A DNA stretch of 64,000 nucleotides. Source: Metellina segmentata. Taxonomy: Eukaryota > Arthropoda > Arachnida > Araneae > Tetragnathidae. Location of the stretch: contig OX375875.1 of NCBI GenBank assembly GCA_947359465.1, positions 11,501,038 to 11,565,037 on the forward strand, read 5' to 3'. Shown one piece after another: positions 34,046 to 45,266 of the stretch. The notes under the pieces were generated by a model, which was given only the letters and a program-made list of their open reading frames with translations, had not been told where the DNA came from and made no database searches. The position numbers and the translations under genes were made by a program. Position 1 is the first letter of the stretch. Each line of letters begins with the position of its first letter.

Positions 34046-34220
34046 AGTTTTTTTATTTGCGTAATATTTTTATTACTATTTATATGCATTTTTTATTAAA
34101 ACACATCATATTTATGTAGAGTAAGCTGTGTATGCATTTTTTCTTAACTGCTGTTTGAAATTGTAGAAGGTAAATGCAATAAATATGAAAAACTTTTTTT
34201 TAGAAATTAATTATTTCGAA

Positions 34221-34302
34221 GACGAGGGGGCCAAGTGGTTAAGCCGATTTACTGCTAATCCATTGGGCTCTGACCCCGTGGGTTCGAATCCCATCCTCGT
34301 CG
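34221..34302 (+). tRNA. tRNA-Ser(GCT)-like, subfamily B
   Basis: B form with C24. Confidence 0.53.
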
Positions 34303-34481
34303 AGGATTTATGTTTGCGTAATATTTTTTATTACTGTTTATATGTATTTTTTATTAAAACACGACATCATACGTATCTAGAGCAAGCTGTGCATGTAATA
34401 TTTCTTAACTGCTGTTTGAAATTGTTCAAGGTATATGCAATAAATATGAAGAAAATTTTTTTAGAAATTAGTCATTTCGAA

Positions 34482-34563
34482 GACGAGGTGGCCGAGCGGT
34501 TAAAGCGATGGACTGCTAATCCATTGGGCTCTACCCGCGTGGGTTCGAATAACATTCTCGTCG
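34482..34563 (+). tRNA. tRNA-Ser(GCT)
   Basis: A23 mismatch; A52 in the variable stem; A70 and A71 disrupt the T stem; T75. Confidence 0.55.
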
Positions 34564-34741
34564 AGTTTTTTTATTTGCGTAATATTTTTATTACAGTTTA
34601 TATGTATTTTTTATTAAAACACGACATCCTACGTATCTAGAGCAAGCTGTTCATGTATTGTTTCTTAACTGCTGTTTGAAATTGTTCAAGGTAAATGCAA
34701 TAAATATGAAGGAAATTTTTTTAGAAATTACGCATTTCGAA

Positions 34742-34823
34742 GACGAGGTGGTTGATTGGTTAAGGCGATGGACTGCTATTCCATTGGGCTCTGCCCGCGT
34801 GGGTTCGAATCCCATCCTCGTCG
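34742..34823 (+). tRNA. tRNA-Ser(GCT)
   Basis: T11, T12, T15, T38; duplicate of 33,703. Confidence 0.65.
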
Positions 34824-35002
34824 AGTTTTTTTACTTGCGTAATATTTTTTATTACTGTTTATATGCATTTTTTATTAAAACAAAACATCCTACGTATCTA
34901 GAGCAAGCTGTGCATGTAATGTTTCTTAACTGCTGTTTGAAATTGTTCAAGGTATATGCAATAAATATGAAGTACATTTTTTTTTAAATTAGTTATTTCG
35001 AA

Positions 35003-35084
35003 GACGAGTTGGCCGAGCGGTTAAGGCGATGGACTGCTAATCCGTTGGGCTCTGCCCGCGTGGGTTCGATTCCCATCCTCGTTG
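35003..35084 (+). tRNA. tRNA-Ser(GCT)
   Basis: T7 opposite C75, G42, T68, T81. Confidence 0.63.
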
Positions 35085-35259
35085 AGTTTTTTTATTTGCG
35101 TAATATTTTTATTACTATTTATATGCATTTTTTATTAAAACACATCATATTTATGTAGAGTAAGCTGTGTATGCATTTTTTCTTAACTGCTGTTTGAAAT
35201 TGTAGAAGGTAAATGCAATAAATATGAAAAACTTTTTTTTAGAAATTAATTATTTCGAA

Positions 35260-35341
35260 GACGAGGGGGCCAAGTGGTTAAGCCGATTTACTGCTAATCC
35301 ATTGGGCTCTGACCCCGTGGGTTCGAATCCCATCCTCGTCG
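35260..35341 (+). tRNA. tRNA-Ser(GCT)-like, subfamily B
   Basis: B form with C24. Confidence 0.53.
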
Positions 35342-35520
35342 AGGATTTTTGTTTGCGTAATATTTTTTATTACTGTTTATATGTATTTTTTATTAAAACA
35401 CGACATCATACGTATCTAGAGCAAGCTGTGCATGTATTGTTTCTTAACTGCTGTTTGAAATTGTTCAAGGTATATGCAATAAATATGAAGAAAATTTTTT
35501 TAGAAATTAGTCATTTCGAA

Positions 35521-35602
35521 GACGAGGTGGCCGAGCGGTTAAAGCGATGGACTGCTAATCCATTGGGCTCTGCCCGCGTGGGTTCGAATCCCATTCTCGT
35601 CG
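35521..35602 (+). tRNA. tRNA-Ser(GCT)
   Basis: A23 mismatch and T75 wobble only. Confidence 0.77.
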
Positions 35603-35782
35603 AGTTTTTTTATTTGCGTAATATTTTTTATTACTGTTTATATGCATTTTTTTATTAAAACAAAACATCCTACGTATCTAGAGCAAGCTGTGCATGTAAT
35701 GATTTGTAACTGCTGTTTGAAGTTGTTCAAGGTAAATGCAATAAATATTAAGTGAATTTTTTTAGAAATCGGTTATTTCGAA

Positions 35783-35864
35783 GACGAGGTGACCGAGCGG
35801 TTAAGACGATGGACTGCTAATCCATTGGGCTCTGCACACGTGGGTTCGAATCCCATCCTCGTTG
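35783..35864 (+). tRNA. tRNA-Ser(GCT)
   Basis: A10 and A24 damage the D stem; A54 and A56 in the variable arm; T81. Confidence 0.55.
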
Positions 35865-36041
35865 AGTTTTTTTTTTGCGTAATATTTTTATTACTGTTTA
35901 TATGCATTTTTTATTAAAACACGACATCATATTTACGTAGAGCAAGCTGTGTACGCATTGTTTCTTAACTGCTGTTTGTAATTGTAGAAGGTAAATGCAA
36001 TAAATATGAAGAACTTTTTATTAGAAATTAATTATTTCGAA

Positions 36042-36107
36042 GACGAGGTGGCCAAGTGGTTAAGCCGATTTACTGCTAATCCATTGGGCTCTGACCCCGT
36101 GGGTTCG
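36042..36107 (+). pseudogene. Truncated tRNA-Ser(GCT)-like gene, subfamily B
   Basis: Positions 1-66 of a B-type gene (T8, C24), cut inside the T loop just after TTCG where it joins the left-truncated hAT-like element. It lacks the T-loop end and the 3' acceptor strand, so it cannot form a tRNA. Confidence 0.9.
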
Positions 36108-36109
36108 CT

Positions 36110-39100
36110 AATATGAGCTAAATCAATTAATATCTTCAGGTGCCCAAATCACTTTGAAATTTCGAAATTTTGCCAATTTTTTCACAAAAATAATAATAAC
36201 GCATTAAAAAAAAATTAATACATCTTATTTAAAGCCATGGGTGGATGAAATGAACATCCCTGCGTGTAAAAAAAAAGTTTTACACTTAACATTGTCCCGG
36301 AAAATAAAAAATTTCCCCTTTTTCTAGAGCGCCATCACGCGCGTCTCCACTCCTCTCAATAGACTCATCATTGCAACCACGCGTTTACACAGGCGCTTCC
36401 CCTTGCAGCTATTCGCTTTTTGTTTAATTATTAAAAAAACCCAGAACTTAGCACGTGGAGATGGCTGCATATCGAGTCCCCCTCCCCTGCTTATATTTAC
36501 TTATTTTAGATATTTTTATATAGAAATTTTAATCTTTAAGTTCAGTTTTGTTTGGGTTTGGTTTGTTTTGTTTGTTAAGGATACACGGTTCTGTGAATTA
36601 GTCGAAATGCCTAGGACACGATCAGTAGATGTATGTCCCGTGTTTGGAATGGCTGAAATAATGAAGCCTAACACACTTCCAACATATGCAGATTTATGAA
36701 GTATTATCTTTACATACAGAAAGATTGTAAAAGAGATGCTAGTATGTGGCTGATGGATGTTCAATTTTAATTAAAGAGCTCAAAGGATTATGGGGGAAAA
36801 GTTCGATTCGAACTGTAATAAACCAACAAATAATATATATGCTGAAAAAATACCTTAAAGCGTATAAAAATATTAAGAAACTATTAAAAAAATACTGGCA
36901 AACTGTATTTCTCGAAAGGTTGTGTCCTTCAGGGAATCAGCAGAAAAAAAAAATCTATTTGATATTAACATATGTAAATGTAAGAACTTTCTCAGTTGTA
37001 CTTTCAAAATTAAAGTACCTATTGCTGACTTTTTTTTTAACAGATCAAAGGACATTTCAAAAAATGGTCATTGGAAATTTTGGCATTAAAACCAGCAGAA
37101 TGCTTGAAAAAAAGATTGCAGCGCAATAGAAATAGAATCAGAGAGCCAAAACGTTCAGCTCAAAGATTGTAAAGGAAAAAAAATCAAAAATCCCTCGCTC
37201 TCTACTACGGGAGCTACTTTGAGTTTTAATTTGCTTAAGTATTCTAATGACACTATAAACACAGTCATTGATAATAATTCTTCTTCAACTTCACAAACGA
37301 GAACTAAAATTCCAAATGTAGCTCAGGCTTGTGACAGAACTGGTGTTTCCGATAGATCAGCAGCAATTCTAATAAATGCTGCTTTGAAGGATATGGGAAA
37401 AATTGCCAATATGATTCTTAAAACATAGTTGATAGTAGTAAAATTAGAAGAGAAAGGACAAAGACTCGCAGCTACCTGAAAAGGAAAAATGAGGAAACTA
37501 CCTCCTTATCAGAATATGGAATATACTTCGATGAGCGAAAGGATTAAACTTTAGTAATGATTAAAGAAAGAGAAAGGATTTCTAGAAAGACGGTAACAGA
37601 AGAACATATCGTTCTAATACAAGAACCAGGATCAAAATATATGGGACGTGTCACTCCTACAACTGACTCTTATCAAAATATTAAAACAAATATTTTAACT
37701 TTTTTGGAGAAAAATATAGATTTTTCTAAGATGCAAGTGGTTGGTTGTGATGGTACAGTGGTAAGTACTTGAAAAATGGAGTCATTCGACATATCGAGCT
37801 CTTTTTAGGATGTCCTGTGCATTGGTTTATTTGTTTATTACATACAATTGAGCTACCCAGCTACCTTTACGTCATTTGTTGCAACATTTAGAAGGGAAAA
37901 CCACAGGACCAAAAGGATACAACGGAAAAATTGGAAAAATGTTTGAATCTTGTGAAAAATTGCCTTTGACAAACTTTGAAAAGATATAAGTAACTTTGCC
38001 AGATATTGTCCTACAGGATCTTATCACTGTTCAACGATACATTTACGAAATGTGCACAGGTATATCAAATAAATATATTCCATTAAGCTTGTCACAAAAA
38101 AATCCAGGAAAATTGAATCATTCCAGATGGTTGACCACGACAAATATAATTTTAAGGTTATATGTTTCAACAGAAGATACAACCCATAACTTGAAAATAT
38201 TAACAGAGTAATATTCATAACTCATATACTCATAACTCATATGTGTGGTTTAAAATTAAAAGTCAGTCATCATGTCGGTAAGGGAATTCCTAATTTTTTC
38301 CATATTTTAAATAAATCGAGATTTTAGCCTGAGGATATAAAAATTGTTGTAGATAAGAAATGCTTATTATGCCCATCCAGAAAATATTATTTTGGCAATG
38401 TTAGCTGATGATAGAAAACACGTCAGAGAATTGAGCCTCAGAAAAATTTAAAATTGAGACAAAAAAAAATAAAGTCAAAAAGAATATTCGAGAGTTCAAA
38501 ATTCCCAAGTTAAACTTCGAAGCAGACGATTACATGAATTTAATTGAATGGCAATCAGATTCCATTACAGATCCACCACTTACAGTATCTCTTTCTGATG
38601 ATCAACTCAAGTCTATGATTCTAGACGTTCCAACCAATAGTAATATGTTTAATTTTCCATGCCATTCACAAGCAGTAGAACGTTGCGTTAAATTAGTAAC
38701 TGAAGCATATAGTACAGTATGTTGTACAAAAGCACGAGATGGATTTATTCGGTCAAGAATTGCTTCCAGACTTGCTTTACAAAGATTAGAAACCAAAATC
38801 CAATATCAACCACTTTTAAGCTGAACCACTTGCCACTAACTTCAGTTTAATTTTTTAGGGTAAGCTAGTTACTTAAATTGAAATTTTTAGTGGGGGGGGG
38901 GTGGGTTGGAACTCGATATGCTGCCACCTTCTCGTGCTGAGTTCTGGGTTGTTTTCATAATGCAAAAACAGCGAAGGTCTACAAGGAGAAGCGCCCGTGT
39001 AAACGCGTGGTCGCAATGATGAGTCTATTGAGAGGAGTGGAGACGCGCGTGATGGCGCTCTAAAAAAAGGGGAAATTTTTTATTTTCTGGGATAATGTTA

Positions 39101-39365
39101 AGTGTAAAACTTTTTTTTTACAAGCAGGGAAGTTCATTTCACCCACCCATGGCTTTAAATAAGATGCATTTAATTTTTTTAAATGCGTTATTATTATTTT
39201 TCTGAAAAAATTGGCAAAATTTCGAAATTTCAAAGTGATTTGGGCACCTGAAGCTTTTAATTGATTTAGCTCATATTTTGTACTGTTAATAAGCATGGTA
39301 GTCCCCAACTATTCCCACCATAGGCGTTTTCAATTTCCGAAATTCGTGTTTTTCGCTCCACCCTT
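36110..39365 (+). mobile_element. hAT-like DNA transposon, left end missing, copy 3
   Basis: Matches the 14,160 element from its base 90 onward; the outermost 89 bp of the left inverted repeat are gone and the break joins a tRNA T loop. The right end is intact except for a final T in place of A, followed by CTGTGCAT (39,366-39,373) and the same three tRNA variants plus Helitron seen after copies 1 and 2. It has its own changes, including a small rearrangement with repeated CATAACTCATA at about 38,206-38,240. With no intact left terminus it is immobile. Confidence 0.88.
36607..38824 (+). pseudogene. Broken transposon protein gene, copy 3
   Basis: Same gene as at 14,745. Extra A residues near 36,890 and 36,950 merge two of the early open pieces (36,746-37,129), so the frame breaks differ slightly from copies 1 and 2. 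A premature stop follows the small rearrangement near 38,210. The C-terminal piece starts at 38,534. Confidence 0.68.
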
Positions 39366-39460
39366 CTGTGCATGTAATGTTTCTTAATTGCTGTTTGAAA
39401 TTGTTCAAAGTAATTGCAATAAATATGAAGTAAATTTTTTTAGAAATTAGTCGTTTCGAA

Positions 39461-39542
39461 GACGAGTTGGCCGAGCGGTTAAGGCGATGGACTGCTAATC
39501 CATTGAGATCTGCCCGCGTGGGTTCGAATCCCGTCCTCGTAG
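39461..39542 (+). tRNA. tRNA-Ser(GCT), acceptor damaged
   Basis: T7, A81, altered variable arm, G73; as 17,586. Confidence 0.55.
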
Positions 39543-39721
39543 AGTTTTTTTATTTGCGTAATATATTTTATTACTGTTTATATGTATTTTTTATTAAAAC
39601 ATGACATCCTACGTATCTAGAGCAAGCTGTGCATGTAATGTTTCTTAACTGCAGTTTGAAATTGTTCAACGTAAATGCAATAAATATGAAGAACATTTTT
39701 TTAGAAATTACTCATTTCGAA

Positions 39722-39803
39722 GACGAGGTGGCCGAGTGGTTAAGGCGATGGACTGCTAATAAATTGGGCTCTGCCCGCGTGGGTTCGAATCCCATCCTCG
39801 ACG
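39722..39803 (+). tRNA. tRNA-Ser(GCT)-like, anticodon stem broken
   Basis: AAA at 40-42 and A80; discriminator G is retained here. Confidence 0.5.
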
Positions 39804-39982
39804 AGTTTTTTTTTTTGCGTAATATTTTTTATTACTGTTTATAAGCATTTTTTATTAAAACACGACATTTTACTTATCTAGAGCAAGCTGTGTATGTAAT
39901 GTTTCTTAACTGCAGTTTGAAATTGTTCAACGTAAATGAAATAAATATGAAGAACATTTTTTTAGAAATTACTCATTTCGAA

Positions 39983-40064
39983 GATGAGGTGGCCGAGTGG
40001 TTAAGGCGATGGACTGCTAATCCATTGTGCTCTGCCCGCGTGGGTTCGAATCCCATCCTCGTCG
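39983..40064 (+). tRNA. tRNA-Ser(GCT)
   Basis: T3 wobble and T46 in the variable stem. Confidence 0.82.
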
Positions 40065-40092
40065 AGTTTTTTTACTTGCGTAATATTTTTTA

Positions 40093-40735
40093 CTAGGGGG
40101 CCCGCCCCCTGCTCGCTAACTCTCGCCAACCGAGGAGGATTGCTTCGCAATTCTCATTGGTTCGCTGCGTGAACCTATGCTCGCTTCGCTCGCATCAATG
40201 AAGACACGTGTCCTAGCAGAAGGGATTGATTACAAAATATATTCAAAAAAAATATTTTTTAAATCTAAATTTGTTCTATTACATAAAATATATATACAGT
40301 ACCTCTGGAATCAGAATTTAAATGAAAACTTTGAGTAAATTTTTACTCGCAATGTGAGCGCTGCTTTGGATATTGAATACCCAGCATGTTGTTTGTGTGT
40401 ACATTTCCCCAGTACTCGAGCCACCCATACACTTTCTGACTGAGTTTGTTGTCGAAAGTTGTAGTGCACGCGTCTTGTTGTACTATAATTGTTAGCCTTG
40501 AAAAGGACCGTTTTTTAAATAGACCTGAAAAGATCCTCCGCTTTCTTAGATTTCTATTACAAACCGCAACAGCTCGTCTAAAATTCATTTTTTTCAATAA
40601 AGTTTCATCCGATAACGCTATAGATTCAAATGAGGCGCGAGGCTCCTAGTAAACAAACAACCACACAATGTTGCCAAAACGCGGTAACAAATAACGTATT
40701 TTTTGCGTGCCACGTAAGAGAAATATATATATAGA
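40093..40735 (-). mobile_element. Non-autonomous Helitron, copy 3
   Basis: CTAG/hairpin end at left and TC end at right (minus-strand reading), A^T junction, 643 bp. The following spacer has lost a few bases (TTATTATATGC in place of TTACTGTTTATATGC); copy 4 shares this loss. Confidence 0.87.
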
Positions 40736-40984
40736 TTATTATATGCATTTTTTATTAAAACAAAACATTCTACGTATCTAGAGCAAGCTGTGCATGTAAT
40801 GTTTCTTAACTGCTGTTTGCGTAATATTTTTCATAACTGTTTATATGTATTTTTTATTAAAACACGACTTCATACGTATCTAGAGCAAGTTGTGCATGTA
40901 ATGTTTCTTAACTGCTGTTTGAAATTGTTCAAGGTATATGCAATAAATATATAGAAATTTTTTTTAGAAATTAGTCATTTCGAA
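40736..40984 (+). repeat. Array unit that has lost its tRNA gene
   Basis: Spacer sequence runs GCTGTTTG straight into CGTAATATTTTTC at about 40,818. The matching region at 42,860-43,023 shows what is gone: 158 bp including a whole tRNA, bounded by the direct repeat TGTTTG. No gene is present in this stretch. Confidence 0.85.
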
Positions 40985-41066
40985 GACGAGGTGGCCGAGA
41001 GGTTGAGGCGATGGACTGCTAATCCATTGGGCTCTGCCCGCGTGGGTTCGAATCCCATTCTCGTCG
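40985..41066 (+). tRNA. tRNA-Ser(GCT)
   Basis: A16, G21, T75 wobble. Confidence 0.77.
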
Positions 41067-41246
41067 AGTTTTTTTATTTGCGTAATATTTTTTATTACTG
41101 TTTATATGCATTTTTTTATTAAAACAAAACATCCTACGTATCTAGAGCAAGCTGTGCATGTAATGATTCGTAACTGCTGTTTGAAGTTGTTCAAGGTAAA
41201 TGCATTAAATATGAAGAAAATTTTTTTAGAAATTATTAATTTTGAA

Positions 41247-41328
41247 GACGAGGTGGCCGAGTGGTTAAGGCGATGGGCTGCTAATCCATTGGGCTCTGCC
41301 CGCGTGGGTTCGAATCCCATACTCGTCG
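41247..41328 (+). tRNA. tRNA-Ser(GCT)
   Basis: G31 wobble and A75 opposite G7. Confidence 0.72.
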
Positions 41329-41507
41329 AATGTTTTTGTTTGCGTAATATTTTTTATTACTGTTTATAAGCATTTTTTATTAAAACACGATATCCTACGT
41401 ATCTATAGCAAGATGTGCGTGTAATGTTTCTTAACTGCTGTTTGAAGTTGTTCAAGGTAAATGCAATAAATATGAAGTGAATTTTTTTAGAAATTAGTTA
41501 TTCCGAA

Positions 41508-41589
41508 AACGAGGTGGCCGAGCGGTTAAGGCGATGGACTGCTAATCCATTGGGCTCTGCCCCCGTGGGTTCGAATGCCATCCTCGTTG
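41508..41589 (+). tRNA. tRNA-Ser(GCT), A1-T81 acceptor
   Basis: A1 pairs with T81; C56; G71 opposite G61 in the T stem. Confidence 0.65.
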
Positions 41590-41767
41590 AGTTTTTTTAT
41601 TTGCGTAATATTTTTATTACTGTTTATATGCATTTTTTATTATAACACGACATCCTACGTATCTAGAGCAAGCTGTGCATGTAATGATTCTTAACTGCTG
41701 TTTGAAGTTGTTCAAGGTAAATGCAATAAATATGAAGTGAATTTTTTTAGAAATTAGTCATTTCGAA

Positions 41768-41849
41768 GACAAGGTGGCAGAGCGGTTTAGTCGATGGACT
41801 GCTATTCCATTGGGCTCTGCCCGCGTGGGTTCGAATCTCATCCTCGTCG
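41768..41849 (+). tRNA. tRNA-Ser(GCT), degenerate
   Basis: A4 opposite C78, A12 and T24 break the D stem, T21, T38, T71. Confidence 0.5.
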
Positions 41850-42028
41850 AGTATTTTTGTTTGCGTAATATTTTGTATTACTGTTTATATGTATTTTTTA
41901 TTAAAACACGACATCCTACGTATCTAGAGCAAGCTGTGCATGTAATGTTTCCTAACTGCTGTTTGAAATTGTTCAACGTAAATGAAATAAATATGAAGAA
42001 CATTTTTTTAGAAATTACTCATTTCGAA

Positions 42029-42110
42029 GATGAGGTGGCCGAGTGGTTAAGGCTATGGACTGCTAATCCATTGTGCTCTGCCCGCGTGGGTTCGAATCCC
42101 ATCCTCGTCG
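42029..42110 (+). tRNA. tRNA-Ser(GCT)
   Basis: T3 wobble, T26, T46. Confidence 0.72.
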
Positions 42111-42138
42111 AGTTTTTTTACTTGCGTAATATTTTTTA

Positions 42139-42781
42139 CTAGGGGGCCCGCCCCCTGCTCGCTAACTCTCGCCAACCGAGGAGGATTGCTTCGCAATTCT
42201 CATTGGTTCGCTGCGTGAACCTATGCTCGCTTCGCTCGCATCAATGAAGACACGTGTCCTAGCAGAAGGGATTGATTACAAAATATATTCAAAAAAAATA
42301 TTTTTTAAATCTAAATTTGTTCTATTACATAAAATATATATACAGTACCTCTGGAATCAGAATTTAAATGAAAACTTTGAGTAAATTTTTACTCGCAATG
42401 TGAGCGCTGCTTTGGAAATTGAATACCCAGCATGTTGTTTGTGTGTACATTTCCCCAGTACTCGAGCCACCCATACACTTTCTGACTGAGTTTGTTGTCG
42501 AAAGTTGTAGTGCACGCGTCTTGTTGTACTATAATTGTTAGCCTTGAAAAGGACCGTTTTTTAAATAGACCTGAAAAGATCCTCCGCTTTCTTAGATTTC
42601 TATTACAAACCGCAACAGCTCGTCTAAAATTCATTTTTTTCAATAAAGTTTCATCCGATAACGCTATAGATTCAAATGAGGCGCGAGGCTCCTAGTAAAC
42701 AAACAACCACACAATGTTGCCAAAACGCGGTAACAAATAACGTATTTTTTGCGTGCCACGTAAGAGAAATATATATATAGA
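42139..42781 (-). mobile_element. Non-autonomous Helitron, copy 4
   Basis: Tandem-duplicate partner of the copy at 40,093, 2,046 bp apart, with the same spacer deletion after its right end. The minus-strand 84-codon frame is at 42,389-42,643. Confidence 0.87.
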
Positions 42782-42927
42782 TTATTATATGCATTTTTTA
42801 TTAAAACAAAACATTCTACGTATCTAGAGCAAGCTGTGCATGTAATGTTTCTTAACTGCTGTTTGAAATTGTTGAAGGTATATGCAATAAATATGAAGTA
42901 AATTTTTTAGAAATTAGTCATTGCGAA

Positions 42928-43009
42928 GACGAGGTGGCCGAGCGGTTAAGGCGATGGACTGCTAATCCATTGGGCTCTGCCCATGTGGGTTCGAATCCCA
43001 TCCTAGTTG
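42928..43009 (+). tRNA. tRNA-Ser(GCT)
   Basis: T57-region change (CCCATG), A78 opposite G4, T81. This is the gene lost from the sister unit near 40,818. Confidence 0.62.
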
Positions 43010-43188
43010 AATTTTTTTGTTTGCGTAATATTTTTCATAACTGTTTATATGTATTTTTTATTAAAACACGACTTCATACGTATCTAGAGCAAGTTGTGCA
43101 TGTAATGTTTCTTAACTGCTGTTTGAAATTGTTCAAGGTATATGCAATAAATATATAGAAATTTTTTTTAGAAATTAGTCATTTCGAA

Positions 43189-43270
43189 GACGAGGTGGCC
43201 GAGAGGTTGAGGCGATGGACTGCTAATCCATTGGGCTCTGCCCGCGTGGGTTCGAATCCCATTCTCGTCG
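43189..43270 (+). tRNA. tRNA-Ser(GCT)
   Basis: A16, G21, T75; duplicate of 40,985. Confidence 0.77.
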
Positions 43271-43450
43271 AGTTTTTTTATTTGCGTAATATTTTTTATT
43301 ACTGTTTATATGCATTTTTTTATTAAAACAAAACATCCTACGTATCTAGAGCAAGCTGTGCATGTAATGATTCGTAACTGCTGTTTGAAGTTGTTCAAGG
43401 TAAATGCATTAAATATGAAGAAAATTTTTTTAGAAATTATTAATTTTGAA

Positions 43451-43532
43451 GACGAGGTGGCCGAGTGGTTAAGGCGATGGACTGCTAATCCATTGGGCTC
43501 TGCCCGCGTGGGTTCGAATCCCATACTCGTCG
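43451..43532 (+). tRNA. tRNA-Ser(GCT)
   Basis: Consensus except A75 opposite G7. Confidence 0.78.
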
Positions 43533-43711
43533 AATGTTTTTGTTTGCGTAATATTTTTTATTACTGTTTATAAGCATTTTTTATTAAAACACGATATCCT
43601 ACGTATCTATAGCAAGATGTGCGTGTAATGTTTCTTAACTGCTGTTTGAAGTTGTTCAAGGTAAATGCAATAAATATGAAGTGAATTTTTTTAGAAATTA
43701 GTTATTCCGAA

Positions 43712-43793
43712 AACGAGGTGGCCGAGTGGTTAAGGCGATGGACTGCTAATCCATTGGGCTCTGCCCGCGTGGGTTCGAATCAAATACTCGTCG
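43712..43793 (+). tRNA. tRNA-Ser(GCT), T stem damaged
   Basis: A1 opposite C81; A71 and A72 break the T stem; A75. Confidence 0.52.
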
Positions 43794-43972
43794 AATTTTT
43801 TTGTTTGCGTAATATTTTTTATTACTGTTTATAAGCATTTTTTATTAAAACACGATATCCTACGTATCTATAGCAAGATGTGCGTGTAATGTTTCTTAAC
43901 TGCTGTTTGAAGTTGTTCAAGGTAAATGCAATAAATATGAAGTAAATTTTTTTAGAAATTAGTCATTTCGAA

Positions 43973-44054
43973 GACGAGGTGGCCGAGCGGTTAAGGCGAT
44001 GGACTGCTAATCCATTGGGCTCTTCCCGCGTGGGTTCGAATCTCATCCTCGTTG
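43973..44054 (+). tRNA. tRNA-Ser(GCT)
   Basis: T52 in the variable stem, T71 wobble, T81 wobble. Confidence 0.72.
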
Positions 44055-44231
44055 ACTTTTTTTGTTTGCGTAATATTTTTTTACAGTTTATATGTATTTT
44101 TTATTAAAACACGACATCCTACGTATCTAGAGCAAGCTGTGCATGTATTGTTTCTTAACTGCTGTTTGAATTTGTTCAAGGTAAATGCAATAAAGATGAA
44201 GAAATTTTTTTTAGAAATTGTTCATTTCAAA

Positions 44232-44313
44232 GACGAGGTGGTCTAGTGGTTAAGGCGATGGACTGTTAATCCATTGGGCTCTGCCCGCGTGGATTCGAAT
44301 CCCATCCTCGTCG
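44232..44313 (+). tRNA. tRNA-Ser body with anticodon GTT (Asn codons)
   Basis: Anticodon at 44,265-44,267 reads GTT. Acceptor, anticodon stem (ATGGA/TCCAT) and variable arm are intact. The D stem has T11 (wobble) and T13. A62 opposite C70 is the one T-stem mismatch. The serine-type long variable arm is kept, so SerRS could charge it while the anticodon would read AAC/AAU. Its sister at 45,267 has a fully paired T stem. Confidence 0.75.
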
Positions 44314-44486
44314 ATTTTTTTATTTGCGTAATATTTTTTATTACTGTTTATATGCATTTTTTATTAAAACATCCTACGTATCTAGAGCAAGCTGTGCATG
44401 TAATGTTTCTTAACTGCAGTTTGATATTTTTCAACGTAAATGCAATAAATATGAAGAAAATATTTTTAGAAACTAGTCATTTCGAA

Positions 44487-44568
44487 GATGAGGTGGCCGA
44501 GTGGTTAAGGCGATGGACTGCTAATCCATTGGGCTCTGCCCGCGTGAGTTCGAATTCCATCCTCGTCG
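44487..44568 (+). tRNA. tRNA-Ser(GCT)
   Basis: T3 wobble, A61 opposite C71, T70 wobble. Confidence 0.68.
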
Positions 44569-44748
44569 AGTTTTTTTACTTGCATAATATTTTTTATTAC
44601 TGTTTATATGCGTTTTTTTATTAAAACAAAACATCCTACGTATCTAGAGCAAGCTGTGCATGTAATGTTTCTTAACTGCTGTTTGAAATTGTTCAAGGTT
44701 TATGCAATAAATATGAAGTAAATTTTTTTAGAAATTAGTCATTTCGAA

Positions 44749-44830
44749 GATGAGGTAGCCGAGTGGTTAAGGTGATTGAATGCTAATCCGTTGGGCTCTA
44801 CCCGCGTGGGTTCGAATCCCATCCTCGTCG
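44749..44830 (+). tRNA. tRNA-Ser(GCT), degenerate
   Basis: T3, A9 or A10, T25, anticodon stem ATTGA/TCCGT with a mismatch, A32, A52. Confidence 0.48.
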
Positions 44831-45005
44831 AGTTTTTTTATTTGCGTAATATTTTTATTACTGTTTATATGCATTGTTTATTAAAACACGACATCATATT
44901 TATGTAGAGCAAGCTCTGTATGCATTGTTTCTTAACTGCTGTTTGAAGTTCAAGGTAAATGTAATAAATATGAAGAACATTTTTTTAGAAATTATTAATT
45001 TTGAA

Positions 45006-45087
45006 GACGAGGTGGCCGAGTGGTTAAGGCGATGGACTGCTAATCCATTGGGCTCTGCCCGCGTGGGTTCGAATCCCATACTATTCA
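45006..45087 (+). tRNA. tRNA-Ser(GCT), acceptor destroyed
   Basis: The 3' acceptor strand reads ACTATTCA, leaving several mismatches and no G82. The other arms are consensus. Confidence 0.5.
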
Positions 45088-45266
45088 AATTTTTTTGTTT
45101 GCGTAATATTTTTTATTACTGTTTATAAGCATTTTTTATTAAAACACGATATCCTACGTATCTAGAGCAAGATGTGCGTGTAATGTTTCTTAACTGCTAT
45201 TTGAAATTGTTCAAGGTAAATGCAATAAATATGAAGAAATTTTTTTTAGAAATTGTTCATTTCAAA

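Larger units (their letters stand above)
33519..34557 (+). repeat. Four-unit higher-order repeat, 1,039 bp, left copy
   Basis: Genes at 33,703, 33,964, 34,221 and 34,482 recur in order exactly 1,039 bp later. Confidence 0.85.
34558..35596 (+). repeat. Four-unit higher-order repeat, 1,039 bp, right copy
   Basis: Directly abuts the left copy; genes at 34,742, 35,003, 35,260 and 35,521. Confidence 0.85.
39920..41524 (+). repeat. Helitron-bearing segment duplication, left copy
   Basis: Gene 39,983, Helitron, then genes 40,985 to 41,508. Matches the right copy at offset 2,046 before, and 2,204 after, a 158-bp deletion near 40,818. Confidence 0.83.
41966..43728 (+). repeat. Helitron-bearing segment duplication, right copy
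   Basis: Keeps the tRNA at 42,928 that the left copy lost. Confidence 0.83.
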
